DNA of 58,987 nucleotides from a virus: positions 1 through 58,987 of the IMG/VR virus record IMGVR_UViG_3300013126_000003; one strand, given 5' to 3'. Under the pieces are notes generated by a model. The model did not search any database, had not been told where the DNA came from, and was given only the letters and a program-made list of their open reading frames with translations. The position numbers and the translations under genes are program-made. This document shows, piece after piece, positions 31,895 through 40,717 of the stretch. How positions within the stretch are numbered: the stretch's first letter is position 1; each line of letters begins with the position of its first letter.

Positions 31895-32094
31895 TGAGCT
31901 ACACCTACGAACCTATAGCTGACACTACATTGTACGAGCTTCGTACAGGTAACATCATTTTTGTACTTGATAGTGCCGAGACCGCATACGCAAAGATGCT
32001 TGCTGACTTTAATGATCCAAGCAATATTGAAACTTTCGTGGCCTTGTTAAACAACAACCCAAGTACTGCATTTGCAATTTATAATAACCTGTAA
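31894..32094 (+). CDS. Hypothetical protein, 66 aa
   Basis: MSYTYEPIADTTLYELRTGN then IIFVLDSAETAYAKMLADFN. Function unknown. It overlaps both neighbours by one base (TAATG). Confidence 0.6.
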   Translation: MSYTYEPIADTTLYELRTGNIIFVLDSAETAYAKMLADFNDPSNIETFVALLNNNPSTAFAIYNNL

Positions 32095-32321
32095 TGAAAA
32101 CGGCGACAGAAGTGCAAGATACAATAGCAGGAGTGGGGGCTTATACCTCAATCGTTAGCGCAATAGCCGCAAAGGCAACAGAATTTCAGCCTATCATATC
32201 TGCCGTGTCAGGGCTTATAGCTATTATCACAGGGTTTTTTGCGATAGCGTATTACATGAAAAAAATCAACTCTACTAATGGCAAAGCAAACAACAACAAC
32301 TCAGAAGCTGACGAAGACTAA
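32094..32321 (+). CDS. Holin-like membrane protein, 75 aa
   Basis: Two hydrophobic segments (about 14-27 and 33-53, the second being IISAVSGLIAIITGFFAIAYY) followed by a polar Asn-rich tail and acidic end. Size, topology and the position just before the endolysin gene suggest a holin or spanin-like accessory. No family was recognised with certainty. Confidence 0.6.
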   Translation: MKTATEVQDTIAGVGAYTSIVSAIAAKATEFQPIISAVSGLIAIITGFFAIAYYMKKINSTNGKANNNNSEADED

Positions 32322-32412
32322 GGTCCGCAGAAAAGGCATTCACGCCAAGACTAAGCAAAGCCTAAACAAGTCAAGTAAGAACTACATTAAACTCACCCGA
32401 GGACAAGGGTAA
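32278..32412 (+). CDS. Small basic protein, 44 aa
   Basis: MAKQTTTTQKLTKTKVRRKG then HAKTKQSLNKSSKNY and a TRGQG ending: a very basic peptide of a type found in many Bacteroidota phages near the lysis genes. It starts inside the preceding gene (44-base overlap) and ends 4 bases before the endolysin start. Possibly nucleic-acid binding. Confidence 0.75.
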   Translation: MAKQTTTTQKLTKTKVRRKGIHAKTKQSLNKSSKNYIKLTRGQG

Positions 32413-32416
32413 TACT

Positions 32417-32935
32417 ATGACTGATAAAATTTCCCTAGACAGAATCGAACTACTTCATCCTGCAATCAAGGATAAGGTACGCAAAGCATTTCTTAATGCA
32501 GGAGAAAGACTCACCGGCCGGGCAACTCTTCGTCTAGCCTACACGTTACGCACGTTCAAAGAGCAAGACAATCTATTTGCACTTGGAAGAACGGTGATTA
32601 AAGACGCCAAAGGCAATAAGGTTCGTATTGTTACCAACTCAAAAGGCGGTCAGTCGTTCCATAACTACGGGCTTGCTTGGGACATCGTCCTAATCATTGA
32701 TGGTAAGGAGGCTTCTTGGGATACTCTCAAAGATTTTGATGGGGATCGCGTGGCAGATTGGATGGAGGTGGTAGATGAGTTCAAAAAGATTGGCGCCGAG
32801 TGGGGAGGCGATTGGAAAGGTTCGCTTGGCGATAAGCCTCATTTCCAATTTTCTTTCGGATACACTTGGAAGCAGTTGCTCGAGAAGCACAACAACGAGG
32901 ACTTCCTCCTTAATTCCACCTATGTAAAACTTTAA
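32417..32935 (+). CDS. M15 L-Ala-D-Glu peptidase endolysin
   Basis: 172 residues. The LRTFKEQDNLFALGR segment (TxRTxxEQ type), SFHNYGLAWDI (zinc ligands His82 and Asp89) and DKPHFQF (His142) are the three hallmark blocks of the M15/VanY-CwlK endopeptidases. It cuts the stem peptide of host peptidoglycan at lysis. There is no signal peptide, so it needs a holin; membrane proteins lie on both sides. Confidence 0.92.
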   Translation: MTDKISLDRIELLHPAIKDKVRKAFLNAGERLTGRATLRLAYTLRTFKEQDNLFALGRTVIKDAKGNKVRIVTNSKGGQSFHNYGLAWDIVLIIDGKEASWDTLKDFDGDRVADWMEVVDEFKKIGAEWGGDWKGSLGDKPHFQFSFGYTWKQLLEKHNNEDFLLNSTYVKL

Positions 32936-32939
32936 TTGA

Positions 32940-33491
32940 ATGAAAAACATATTTGGCTTCGGTAAAAAGAAGCGCGCCAAAAAAGAAGCTGAGGCTCCTG
33001 TGGAGTCTGTTGCCGCTGAGGTGGCTCAGCAAGAAGAGCCTAAGAAGAAATTCAAGGACACGGCTGTCGGTCAGTTCATGAAAGATAAGGCGCCACAAGT
33101 GCTTGACGTTGTGGGCGACTTCCTCCCTAGTCAGGGAGTTTTGGGGATTGTAAAGAACCTCATCTCCAAAGACATGAGTATTTCAGAAGTTGACAAGGCG
33201 GAGATTTACAAACAGCTTGTGGATGCCTACGGGTCAGAGGTTGAGGATCGCGCATCGGCCCGCACTCGTCAAGTCGAGATGACTAAAGCGGGGAGTCACG
33301 ACTTCCTTTTCTACGTCACCGGTATTATCGGTCTCGGCGTGTTCGTGTTTATGGTTTACTCCATCACTTACGTGCAGGTCCCTGAGCGCAATGAGGACCT
33401 ATGGATACACTTAATCGGTATCTGTGAGGGTGTAGTACTCTCCATCTTCGGATACTTCTTTGGAAGCGCCATGAAGAAAAATGTGGAGTAG
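32940..33491 (+). CDS. 3TM-type holin family protein, 183 aa
   Basis: A Lys/Glu-rich N-terminus, a helical middle, then ARTRQVEMTKAGSHDFLFYV and two strong TM segments (about 120-140, FYVTGIIGLGVFVFMVYSI; and 157-177, ending GYFFGSAMKK). This layout matches the phage holin superfamily III/3TM-holin proteins, which end 'G.FFGS..'. It follows the endolysin by 4 bases. Role in lysis is inferred from family and position. Confidence 0.75.
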   Translation: MKNIFGFGKKKRAKKEAEAPVESVAAEVAQQEEPKKKFKDTAVGQFMKDKAPQVLDVVGDFLPSQGVLGIVKNLISKDMSISEVDKAEIYKQLVDAYGSEVEDRASARTRQVEMTKAGSHDFLFYVTGIIGLGVFVFMVYSITYVQVPERNEDLWIHLIGICEGVVLSIFGYFFGSAMKKNVE

Positions 33492-33502
33492 GATTTTTGT
33501 CT

Positions 33503-33510
33503 TATATTTG
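33503..33510 (+). promoter_or_regulatory. Promoter element TATATTTG
   Basis: A -7-type element 24 bases before the ATG at 33535, just after the holin stop. No clear -33 element. Confidence 0.6.
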
Positions 33511-33534
33511 TAGAAATAATCAAATCAAAATACA

Positions 33535-33792
33535 ATGGCAGAAGCTACGGTTTTACTGAAAGAAGAGTTGGAGTTACTTCAACAATTAACTAGAGACTTT
33601 AACAACGCTAAATCTACCCTAGGTGATTTAGAATTGCGAAAGCATAATGTTCTCAAAGATATTGATGCAATTCGTCAAGTGTCTGCTGAGAACGAGAAGA
33701 AGCTAATAAGCAAATACGGTATTGACTCTGTCATCAATATTCAGACAGGAGAGATTACTAAAGATAAACAAGAGACAGATGGCGCCAAATAA
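33535..33792 (+). CDS. Coiled-coil hypothetical protein, 85 aa
   Basis: Heptad-rich LLKEELELLQQLTRDFNNAK, continuing as coiled coil to about residue 60, then YGIDSVINIQTGEIT. Of a kind common next to DUF5856 genes. Function unknown. Confidence 0.65.
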   Translation: MAEATVLLKEELELLQQLTRDFNNAKSTLGDLELRKHNVLKDIDAIRQVSAENEKKLISKYGIDSVINIQTGEITKDKQETDGAK

Positions 33793-34120
33793 GTTCATCG
33801 GAATGTTATTCCAATCGCGTGATGCAATGCACATTGCGCACCTTCAGACAACTTCGTATGCTGAGCACAAGGCTCTCAATGGATACTATGATGGTATCCT
33901 AGACCTTACAGACAAGTTTACAGAGGTGTTCTTTGGTCGCAACAAGCGAGTTGAGATTGTCATTCCGGAGTCTAAGAACTTAGATGCCGTTTCTCATCTT
34001 AAAGAAATGCAACAACTTGTTGATGGTGAAAGAGTTAATTACTCTTCTGAGCTTCAGAACATCATGGATGAGATGCTAGTATTGATCAATCAAACGCTTT
34101 ACCTTTTAACCTTGTCATAA
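33779..34120 (+). CDS. DUF5856 protein, 113 aa
   Basis: Start 33779 gives MAPNKFIGMLFQSRDAMHIA, the natural beginning of this family; a longer frame would duplicate the previous gene. Conserved blocks are HIAHLQTTSYAEHKALNGYY and LTDKFTEVFFGR: a four-helix, ferritin-like bundle with His/Glu positions. It is common in phages of Bacteroidota and marine bacteria. Function unknown. Confidence 0.78.
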   Translation: MAPNKFIGMLFQSRDAMHIAHLQTTSYAEHKALNGYYDGILDLTDKFTEVFFGRNKRVEIVIPESKNLDAVSHLKEMQQLVDGERVNYSSELQNIMDEMLVLINQTLYLLTLS

Positions 34121-34923
34121 TGGCCAAGATAAGTACATACCCTTCAGACTCATCAGTATCTCTTTCCGATAAACTTATTGGGACGGATGCTGAGAACGCT
34201 AACGCAACCAAGAATTATCTTATCTCAGACATCTTGGGTCTTGTTGATTTTAGTGGGTATGTCCCATATACAGGTGCTACAGGAAATGTTGATCTAGGCG
34301 CTAACAACTTTTCTGCAAATGCATTATCATCTAGTACAGCATCATTTAACGAGGCATCAACAGGGGACTTGTATGTAAACGGAGTTCTGTATTTAGATGG
34401 GGATGAGGGTACGTCAGGATATGTTTTAACCTCAAACGGGCCCGGTAATATCCCCGGATGGGAGCCAATTCCAACACCTTCGGGTGCTTCGGGTGTTTAT
34501 GGGTCTTATAGCAACCCGTTTGCTCAGTCCGTTACAGCTATAAATACCCCGCAATCTGTTGAGTTTTCTTCAACGATTGCTGAAAATGGTGTTTCATTAG
34601 TTTCGCTTACTCAGTTAACTATGTCTCAGATTGGAACTTACGAAGTAGAGGTTTCCTTTGCTGTAAACTCTACTTCAGGTACAAATAATTTTTGGTCGTG
34701 GATTTCTAAAAATGGAGTTGACGTTGTCGGATCAAATGGATTTCTATCTTTGAACGGGCTTAGAACGGTAACACGAACCTTTACCGTGACATGCACAACC
34801 ATTGGTGATTACTTTAAAATCAAATGGGTGTCTTCATCTGTCAATCTTTACTTGTATGCGGGAGTGTTAGCCTATGGTCCCGATGCGGTATCATCTTCTG
34901 TGTGTGTTAAAAAGATTAGCTAA
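34120..34923 (+). CDS. Tail-fibre-like protein, 267 aa
   Basis: The N-terminus MAKISTYPSDSSVSLSDKLI, then VPYTGATGNVDLGANNF-type repeats and SGYVLTSNGPG are typical of Bacteroidota phage fibre proteins. The C-terminal 130 residues look like a C1q/TNF-type jelly roll (GTYEVEVSFAVNSTS). It is likely a receptor-binding or decorating fibre. Confidence 0.75.
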   Translation: MAKISTYPSDSSVSLSDKLIGTDAENANATKNYLISDILGLVDFSGYVPYTGATGNVDLGANNFSANALSSSTASFNEASTGDLYVNGVLYLDGDEGTSGYVLTSNGPGNIPGWEPIPTPSGASGVYGSYSNPFAQSVTAINTPQSVEFSSTIAENGVSLVSLTQLTMSQIGTYEVEVSFAVNSTSGTNNFWSWISKNGVDVVGSNGFLSLNGLRTVTRTFTVTCTTIGDYFKIKWVSSSVNLYLYAGVLAYGPDAVSSSVCVKKIS

Positions 34924-35156
34924 TGCATTCAGGTGATATTCGTAAAATATCTATCGGCTCTGACTACAAAAATGCCATGCATTATGTAGTTGGTCAGCGC
35001 GTGCTTACTGATACTTACGAGATTCACCTTATCAAGTATGATGTCGCCAAGAGATCTATAAAAATCTACATCATAAACTCAAAAGAAGAAGTTCTTTTAT
35101 GGAAAGAGTTCAACTCTTCCGTGCCTATTTCAATCGAATTTAATATCAACTACTAA
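34923..35156 (+). CDS. Hypothetical protein, 77 aa
   Basis: Beta-rich small protein (MHYVVGQRVLTDTYEIHLI, SIKIYIINSKEEVLLWKEF). One-base overlaps on both sides. Function unknown. Confidence 0.6.
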   Translation: MHSGDIRKISIGSDYKNAMHYVVGQRVLTDTYEIHLIKYDVAKRSIKIYIINSKEEVLLWKEFNSSVPISIEFNINY

Positions 35157-35719
35157 TGAAATCACCCTTGTATTTTATAACAAGGCCATTAGAGGGAAAA
35201 AGATACAGCAACACAAAGAACATAGCAGGGGTGGAATTTATATTCAACACCTCAGAAGAAGAACATAAGTTTTCAAATCGTGAAGCTGTAGTTATAGAAA
35301 CTCCTCTTTGGTACAAAGGCCCTATAGTCCCGGGCGACACACTGCTTGTTCACCACAATGTGTTCAAGTTCTATAACGACATGAAGGGCCGCAGGAAAAG
35401 TGGCAAGAGTTTTTTCAAAGAAGACATCTTCCTTATTGATAATGAGCAATTCTACATGTACAAGCATGATGGAGAGTGGCATGCATACGATAGGTATTGC
35501 TTTGTAAAACCAATGCCGGCCGTTGAGTCTTACATTAAGAAGCCTTTCTCTGAAGAACCACTTATGGGCATCATGGCATACCCCAATGAGTACTTGCTTA
35601 GTCAAGGAGTAAAGGCCGGTGACTCGGTCATGTTTGCTCCCGATAGTGAGTATGAGTTTAATGTAGATGGAGAGAAGATGTACAGGATATTCGATCACCA
35701 AATTACTGCAGTCGTATGA
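35156..35719 (+). CDS. Possible double GroES/gp31-like protein, 187 aa
   Basis: Two halves each read like a co-chaperonin barrel. The first has EAVVIETPLWYKGPIVPGD followed by TLLVHHNVFKFY; the second has GVKAGDSVMFAPDSEYEF and ends FDHQITAVV, like the GD-V-F...I-AVV end of GroES. It lies upstream of the terminase genes, where T4-type gp31-like assembly factors would be useful. The fold is inferred from pattern only. Confidence 0.5.
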   Translation: MKSPLYFITRPLEGKRYSNTKNIAGVEFIFNTSEEEHKFSNREAVVIETPLWYKGPIVPGDTLLVHHNVFKFYNDMKGRRKSGKSFFKEDIFLIDNEQFYMYKHDGEWHAYDRYCFVKPMPAVESYIKKPFSEEPLMGIMAYPNEYLLSQGVKAGDSVMFAPDSEYEFNVDGEKMYRIFDHQITAVV

Positions 35720-36018
35720 AGATGGACCCAAAGAAATTAAAGCTCAAGATTATTGATGCCGGGTATAAAGCCGTAGAGCATCTCATTGAGGTAGCTGAAG
35801 AAAAGATTGTTCAGAAGATTATTGGAGAAGAGGGAGAGGTTTTCGAGTTAGCCGCTGACCGGCTCAAGAATGCCGCAGCCACTAAAAAAATAGCTATCTT
35901 TGATGCATTCGAGATACTTAATCGTATAGAGGCAGAGAAAGAATCTCTTGAATCTATAGAAAATGGACCAAGTAAAATCGACACAAAACAAGGGTTTGCT
36001 GAAAGAAGATCAAAATAA
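35716..36018 (+). CDS. Helical protein upstream of TerL, possible small terminase
   Basis: 100 residues, nearly all helix (EHLIEVAEEKIVQKIIGEEG, RLKNAAATKKIAIFDAFEIL). Position directly before, and overlapping by 56 bases, the terminase large subunit suggests a terminase small subunit, but no DNA-binding motif is clear. Confidence 0.5.
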   Translation: MKMDPKKLKLKIIDAGYKAVEHLIEVAEEKIVQKIIGEEGEVFELAADRLKNAAATKKIAIFDAFEILNRIEAEKESLESIENGPSKIDTKQGFAERRSK

Positions 36019-38242
36019 TCTATACAGGGTACTCAGTGGATTCATACCGAAAGCTACATTAGCAAAAAACAACGCAAAGAAGGCTTGGGAGTATGGGTAC
36101 AACGAGGACTATGACATGATTGTCATTTCTAAGAACGGCACCATAGGTGAAGTCTACAACATAGAGGGGATAAACATAGCTCTCCCTGAATTATCTAGCG
36201 ATTGCTACAAGAGAAGGGAGACTAAAGAAGATCAGTATTGGGAGAGGCAAGAGTTGCCGCAACCATTGTCAAAAATCAAAACCATATTCCAATGGAATGA
36301 TACTCCATCTGAGTTTAAGAGCAGGTGGGTTGACTACATTGAGAAACAATTTGACTATCGCGAGGAAGGCTTTTGGTTTATGAATAATGGCAAGCCTACT
36401 TACGTCACGGGGTCTCATTGGATGTACCTGCAGTGGTCTAGTATTGATGTAGGCTATCCTGATTTTCGTGAAGCAAATAGAATCTTTTGGATATTTTGGG
36501 AGGCATGTAAAGCAGATGATAGATGCTTTGGTATGAACTACCTTAAGATACGCCGATCGGGATTCTCGTTCATGTCGTCATCGGAGTGTATCAACATAGG
36601 AACGCTCGTTAGAAATTCTCGAATAGGTATATTGTCAAAGACCGGAGACGATGCTAAGAAGATGTTTATTAACAAGGTTGTTCCTATTAACAGCCACCTT
36701 CCTTTTTTCTTCAAACCTGTTATGGATGGAATGGATAAGCCGAAAACTGAATTGGCGTATCGCGTTCCTGCTTCAAAGATTACGAAGAAGAACATGTTTG
36801 AAACTTCTGAGGAAGTGATGGAGGGTCTTGATACCACAATAGATTGGAAGAACACAGAAAGCAACTCATACGATGGAGAAAAACTAAAGCTACTTGTTCA
36901 TGATGAGAGTGGTAAATGGGTAAAGCCAAACAATATTAAAGAGAATTGGCGCGTAACAAAGACATGCTTACGACTAGGTCGAAAGATTATAGGAAAGTGT
37001 ATGATGGGGTCTACCTCTAATGCGTTGGCTAAAGGGGGACAGAACTTCAAAGATATGTTTGAAGACTCTCGCATTTCTACTCGAAATGCAAACGGACAAA
37101 CCAAGAGCGGGCTATACGCCTTGTTCATTCCAATGGAATGGAACATGGAAGGGTTCATTGATATTTACGGAATGCCGGTATTCAGAAAGCCCAAGACAAA
37201 AGTTAGAGGCATTGACGGTGGTTGGATCACCAACGGCGCCATTGACTTTTGGGAAGCTGAGGTTGAAGGATTAAAGAATGATGCTGACGCTCTTAATGAA
37301 TTTTACAGGCAGTATCCACGCACTGAGTCTCACGCATTCCGCGATGAGAGTAAGCAAGCATTGTTTAATCTAACTAAGATTTATCAGCAGATTGACTACA
37401 ACGACACGCTCATTAGAGATAGAGTTATTACCCGTGGAAACTTTATGTGGAGGGACGGGATTAAAGATACGTCAGTCATATTTAGCCCCGACAGAAATGG
37501 TAGGTTCTTCGTGAGTTGGACGCCCAACAAAAACCTTCAGAACAATGTGCATGTACGCAATGGGATAAAATACCCGGGCAATGAACATATCGGTTCGTTC
37601 GGGTGTGACCCTTACGATATCTCAGCTGTAGTGGATGGGCGTGGATCGAACGGCTCTCTTCATGGTATGACTAAATTCCATATGGACGAGGCGCCGGTAA
37701 ATGAGTTTTTCCTAGAGTATATCGCTCGACCGCAAACGGCAGAGATATTTTTCGAGGACGTGCTAATGGCTTGTGTGTTTTACGGAATGCCGGTGCTCGC
37801 GGAAAACAATAAGCCACGATTACTATATCATTTCAAAAACAGAGGGTACAGAGGGTTTGCCATGAACAGGCCCGACAAGGTGTATGCGAAGCTGTCTAAT
37901 ACAGAAAAAGAACTTGGGGGTATACCTAATACCTCTGAAGATATTAAGCAGTCTCACGCGTCTGCAATCGAGTCGTATGTAGAAAAATACATAGGCTTCG
38001 ATACCTTGGGTACATACAGAGAGCCTGACGTTGTAGGCAACATGCCATTCACAAGAACACTAGAAGATTGGGCAAAGTTCGATATAAATAACCGGACAAA
38101 GTTTGACGCCTCTATTAGCTCAGGGTTGGCTATCATGGCTAATCAAAAACATATGTATGTGCCTGAGAAAAAAGAAAGGAAAATAAGTGTTAACTTTGCG
38201 AGATATAGCAACAAAGGAACTACAAGCGAAATAATTAGATGA
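35963..38242 (+). CDS. terL: Terminase large subunit
   Basis: 759 residues. The ATPase half has an atypical Walker A, KIRRSGFSFMSS (about 195-206), and a Walker B-type LLVHDESGKW (about 309-318). GKCMMGSTSNALAKGG is the coupling segment and the nuclease half starts at SFGCDPYDIS (about 547). This is the terminase form seen in podoviruses of Bacteroidota, including crAss-like phages. It pumps DNA into the prohead and cuts concatemers. The canonical GKS/T is absent, which is usual in this lineage. Confidence 0.92.
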   Translation: MDQVKSTQNKGLLKEDQNNLYRVLSGFIPKATLAKNNAKKAWEYGYNEDYDMIVISKNGTIGEVYNIEGINIALPELSSDCYKRRETKEDQYWERQELPQPLSKIKTIFQWNDTPSEFKSRWVDYIEKQFDYREEGFWFMNNGKPTYVTGSHWMYLQWSSIDVGYPDFREANRIFWIFWEACKADDRCFGMNYLKIRRSGFSFMSSSECINIGTLVRNSRIGILSKTGDDAKKMFINKVVPINSHLPFFFKPVMDGMDKPKTELAYRVPASKITKKNMFETSEEVMEGLDTTIDWKNTESNSYDGEKLKLLVHDESGKWVKPNNIKENWRVTKTCLRLGRKIIGKCMMGSTSNALAKGGQNFKDMFEDSRISTRNANGQTKSGLYALFIPMEWNMEGFIDIYGMPVFRKPKTKVRGIDGGWITNGAIDFWEAEVEGLKNDADALNEFYRQYPRTESHAFRDESKQALFNLTKIYQQIDYNDTLIRDRVITRGNFMWRDGIKDTSVIFSPDRNGRFFVSWTPNKNLQNNVHVRNGIKYPGNEHIGSFGCDPYDISAVVDGRGSNGSLHGMTKFHMDEAPVNEFFLEYIARPQTAEIFFEDVLMACVFYGMPVLAENNKPRLLYHFKNRGYRGFAMNRPDKVYAKLSNTEKELGGIPNTSEDIKQSHASAIESYVEKYIGFDTLGTYREPDVVGNMPFTRTLEDWAKFDINNRTKFDASISSGLAIMANQKHMYVPEKKERKISVNFARYSNKGTTSEIIR

Positions 38243-40674
38243 AAGACGTAGTAATAAAAGTATCCTCTACGGCATTCCCAAATCAGTTTAAGCCCGATTC
38301 TGAAAAGGCAAAGATTGAATATGGATTGCAGGTAGGGCAAGCCATTCAGTATGAGTGGTTTAGAAAGGATGGAAATAAATGCAGATACTACGGGCAGTGG
38401 AGAGACTTTCACAGGCTTCGCTTGTATGCTCGCGGTGAGCAGTCGGTTGGTAAATACAAGAACGAACTTGCTATTGATGGCGACTTGTCCTACTTGAATT
38501 TAGATTGGACTCCTGTTCCAATCATTCCAAAATTTGTGGACATTGTTGTCAACGGAATGTCCGATCGCTTGTTTAAGGTTAAGGCATATGCGCAAGACGC
38601 AATGTCTCAGGCTAATAGAAGTAAGTATCAAGATATGCTTGAGGGGCAGATGGCCGCCAAGGACATCCTTACAATCATTCAGCAGAAGACAGGTGCCGAT
38701 CCATTTATGATGGACCCCGATGAGTTGCCTGAAAGCGATGATGAGATGAATCTTTACATGCAGCTCAACTACAAGCCTGCTATTGAGATTGCTGAAGAAG
38801 AGGCTATCAATACAATCCTTGCAGAAAACCACTACGAGGATGTTAGAAAGCGAATAGACTACGACCAAACTGTGTTGGGTATTGGCGTGGCAAAGCACGA
38901 GTTCCTTCCCGGTGCAGGCATTCAGATATCTTATGTTGACCCGGCTAACGTGGTGTATAGCTACACCGAGGACCCATACTTTAGAGACTGCTTTTATTGG
39001 GGTGAGATTAAAACTCTTCCGATCACAGAGTTACTAAAGATTGACCCGACTCTTACCAACGAAAACCTTGAAGAGATTTCTAAGTATAGTCAAAGTTGGT
39101 ATGACTACTACAATGTAGCTCAGTTCTACGAGAACAGCATGTTTCATAGAGATACCTGCACTTTGCTTTACTTTAACTATAAGACTACCAAGAAGGTGGT
39201 GTACAAGAAAAAGTATCTTGAAGGAGGTGGGGTTCGTTACATTGAGAAAGGAGAAGAGTTTAACCCTCCTGCTGAAATGATGGCAGAAGGCGGCTTTGAA
39301 AAAGTTGAGAAGACTATTGATGTTTGGTACAATGGCGTTATGGTTATGGGTACCAATATCATGCTCAAATGGGAGTTAGCAGAGAACATGGTTCGCCCTA
39401 AATCTGCATCGCAACACGCGCTTCCAAACTATGTGGCCTGCGCGCCACGCATGTACAAGGGTGTTGTTGAATCCCTTGTTCGACGAATGATTCCGTTTGC
39501 TGACCTTATTCAGATTACTCACTTAAAACTACAGCAAGTTATTGCGCGCACCGTCCCTGATGGCGTGTTCATTGATGCTGACGGTCTTAATGAGGTTGAC
39601 TTGGGCACGGGCGCAGCTTACAATCCCGAGGACGCGCTTCGATTGTATTTCCAAACGGGTAGCGTAATTGGACGTAGCTACACGCAGGATGGTGAGTTTA
39701 ACAATGCGCGAGTTCCTATTACTCAGCTTACATCAAACTCAGGATTTTCTAAAACTCAGATGTTGATTGCTAACTACAATCACTATCTTGATATGATTCG
39801 CTCTGTAACCGGCCTTAATGAGGCACGGGATGGTAGCACACCTGACCCTGACTCGTTAGTTGGTTTACAGAAGTTAGCAGCGCTTAACTCAAACACAGCT
39901 ACCCGTCATATCCTTGAGGGCGGCCTTCACATATATCGCTCGATAGCTGAGGGGTTAACCTATCGCATTTCTGACATTTTAGAGTATGCAGACTTCAAGG
40001 AAGACTTTGCTAATAAAATCGGGAAGTATAATGTGTCCATCCTTAATGAAATCAAAGACCTTTACATCTACGACTTTGGAATCTTCATCGAGATTTCTCC
40101 TGATGAAGAAGAGAAAGCTCAACTCGAAGCAAACATACAAACAGCATTGGCTAAAGGAAACATTGATATTGAAGATGCTATTGACATTAGAGAGATTAGG
40201 AATACCAAACTCGCTAACCAATTACTTAAGCTGAAGCGAAACAAGAAGCAAGACCGAGAGGAGAAGATGGAGATGCAAAAACAAGCTATGGTTGCGCAAC
40301 AGAACTTAAAAGCTCAAGAGTTGGCAGGTCAAGTAGCTATGCAGAAAATCCAAATGGAGTCTCAGTCTAAGATGCAAATCAAGCAGGCTGAGGTAGCATT
40401 TGACATTGAGCGAATGAAGCAGGAGGCTGCGCTTAAAGCTCAGCTTATGGCTGAGGAGTTTAAGTACAACCAACAGCTTGCGCAGATTCAATCAGGCGCC
40501 CTCAACGAAAGAGACATGAAGAAGGAAGAGGCGAAGGATAAGAGAATAAGTATTCAAAATACACAGCAATCAAAATTGATTGAACAGAGAAAGAACAACC
40601 TTCCGTCATTAAACTTTGAATCCAACGAAGATAGCCTAGATGGATTCGATTTTGGGGAGTTTGAGCCTCGATAA
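38239..40674 (+). CDS. Portal protein
   Basis: 811 residues, the length of large podovirus portals. Evidence includes location after terL (4-base ATGA overlap), a helical crown with LIGLQKLAALNSN-like VGLQKLAALNSNTATRHILE, the tail-facing beta domain in the middle, and a long C-terminal coiled coil rich in Gln, Lys and Met (about 665-800). It forms the dodecameric DNA channel at the vertex. The C-terminal helix may form the barrel that extends into the capsid. Confidence 0.85.
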   Translation: MKDVVIKVSSTAFPNQFKPDSEKAKIEYGLQVGQAIQYEWFRKDGNKCRYYGQWRDFHRLRLYARGEQSVGKYKNELAIDGDLSYLNLDWTPVPIIPKFVDIVVNGMSDRLFKVKAYAQDAMSQANRSKYQDMLEGQMAAKDILTIIQQKTGADPFMMDPDELPESDDEMNLYMQLNYKPAIEIAEEEAINTILAENHYEDVRKRIDYDQTVLGIGVAKHEFLPGAGIQISYVDPANVVYSYTEDPYFRDCFYWGEIKTLPITELLKIDPTLTNENLEEISKYSQSWYDYYNVAQFYENSMFHRDTCTLLYFNYKTTKKVVYKKKYLEGGGVRYIEKGEEFNPPAEMMAEGGFEKVEKTIDVWYNGVMVMGTNIMLKWELAENMVRPKSASQHALPNYVACAPRMYKGVVESLVRRMIPFADLIQITHLKLQQVIARTVPDGVFIDADGLNEVDLGTGAAYNPEDALRLYFQTGSVIGRSYTQDGEFNNARVPITQLTSNSGFSKTQMLIANYNHYLDMIRSVTGLNEARDGSTPDPDSLVGLQKLAALNSNTATRHILEGGLHIYRSIAEGLTYRISDILEYADFKEDFANKIGKYNVSILNEIKDLYIYDFGIFIEISPDEEEKAQLEANIQTALAKGNIDIEDAIDIREIRNTKLANQLLKLKRNKKQDREEKMEMQKQAMVAQQNLKAQELAGQVAMQKIQMESQSKMQIKQAEVAFDIERMKQEAALKAQLMAEEFKYNQQLAQIQSGALNERDMKKEEAKDKRISIQNTQQSKLIEQRKNNLPSLNFESNEDSLDGFDFGEFEPR

Positions 40675-40694
40675 AATCGTATTAGAATTTTGCT

Positions 40695-40702
40695 TAACTT
40701 TG
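40695..40702 (+). promoter_or_regulatory. Promoter element of the scaffold-capsid unit
   Basis: TAACTTTG in the 43-base gap after the portal gene, 15 bases before the scaffold ATG. It allows capsid genes to be expressed more than portal. Confidence 0.65.
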
Positions 40703-40717
40703 TGAAAATTAAATCAA

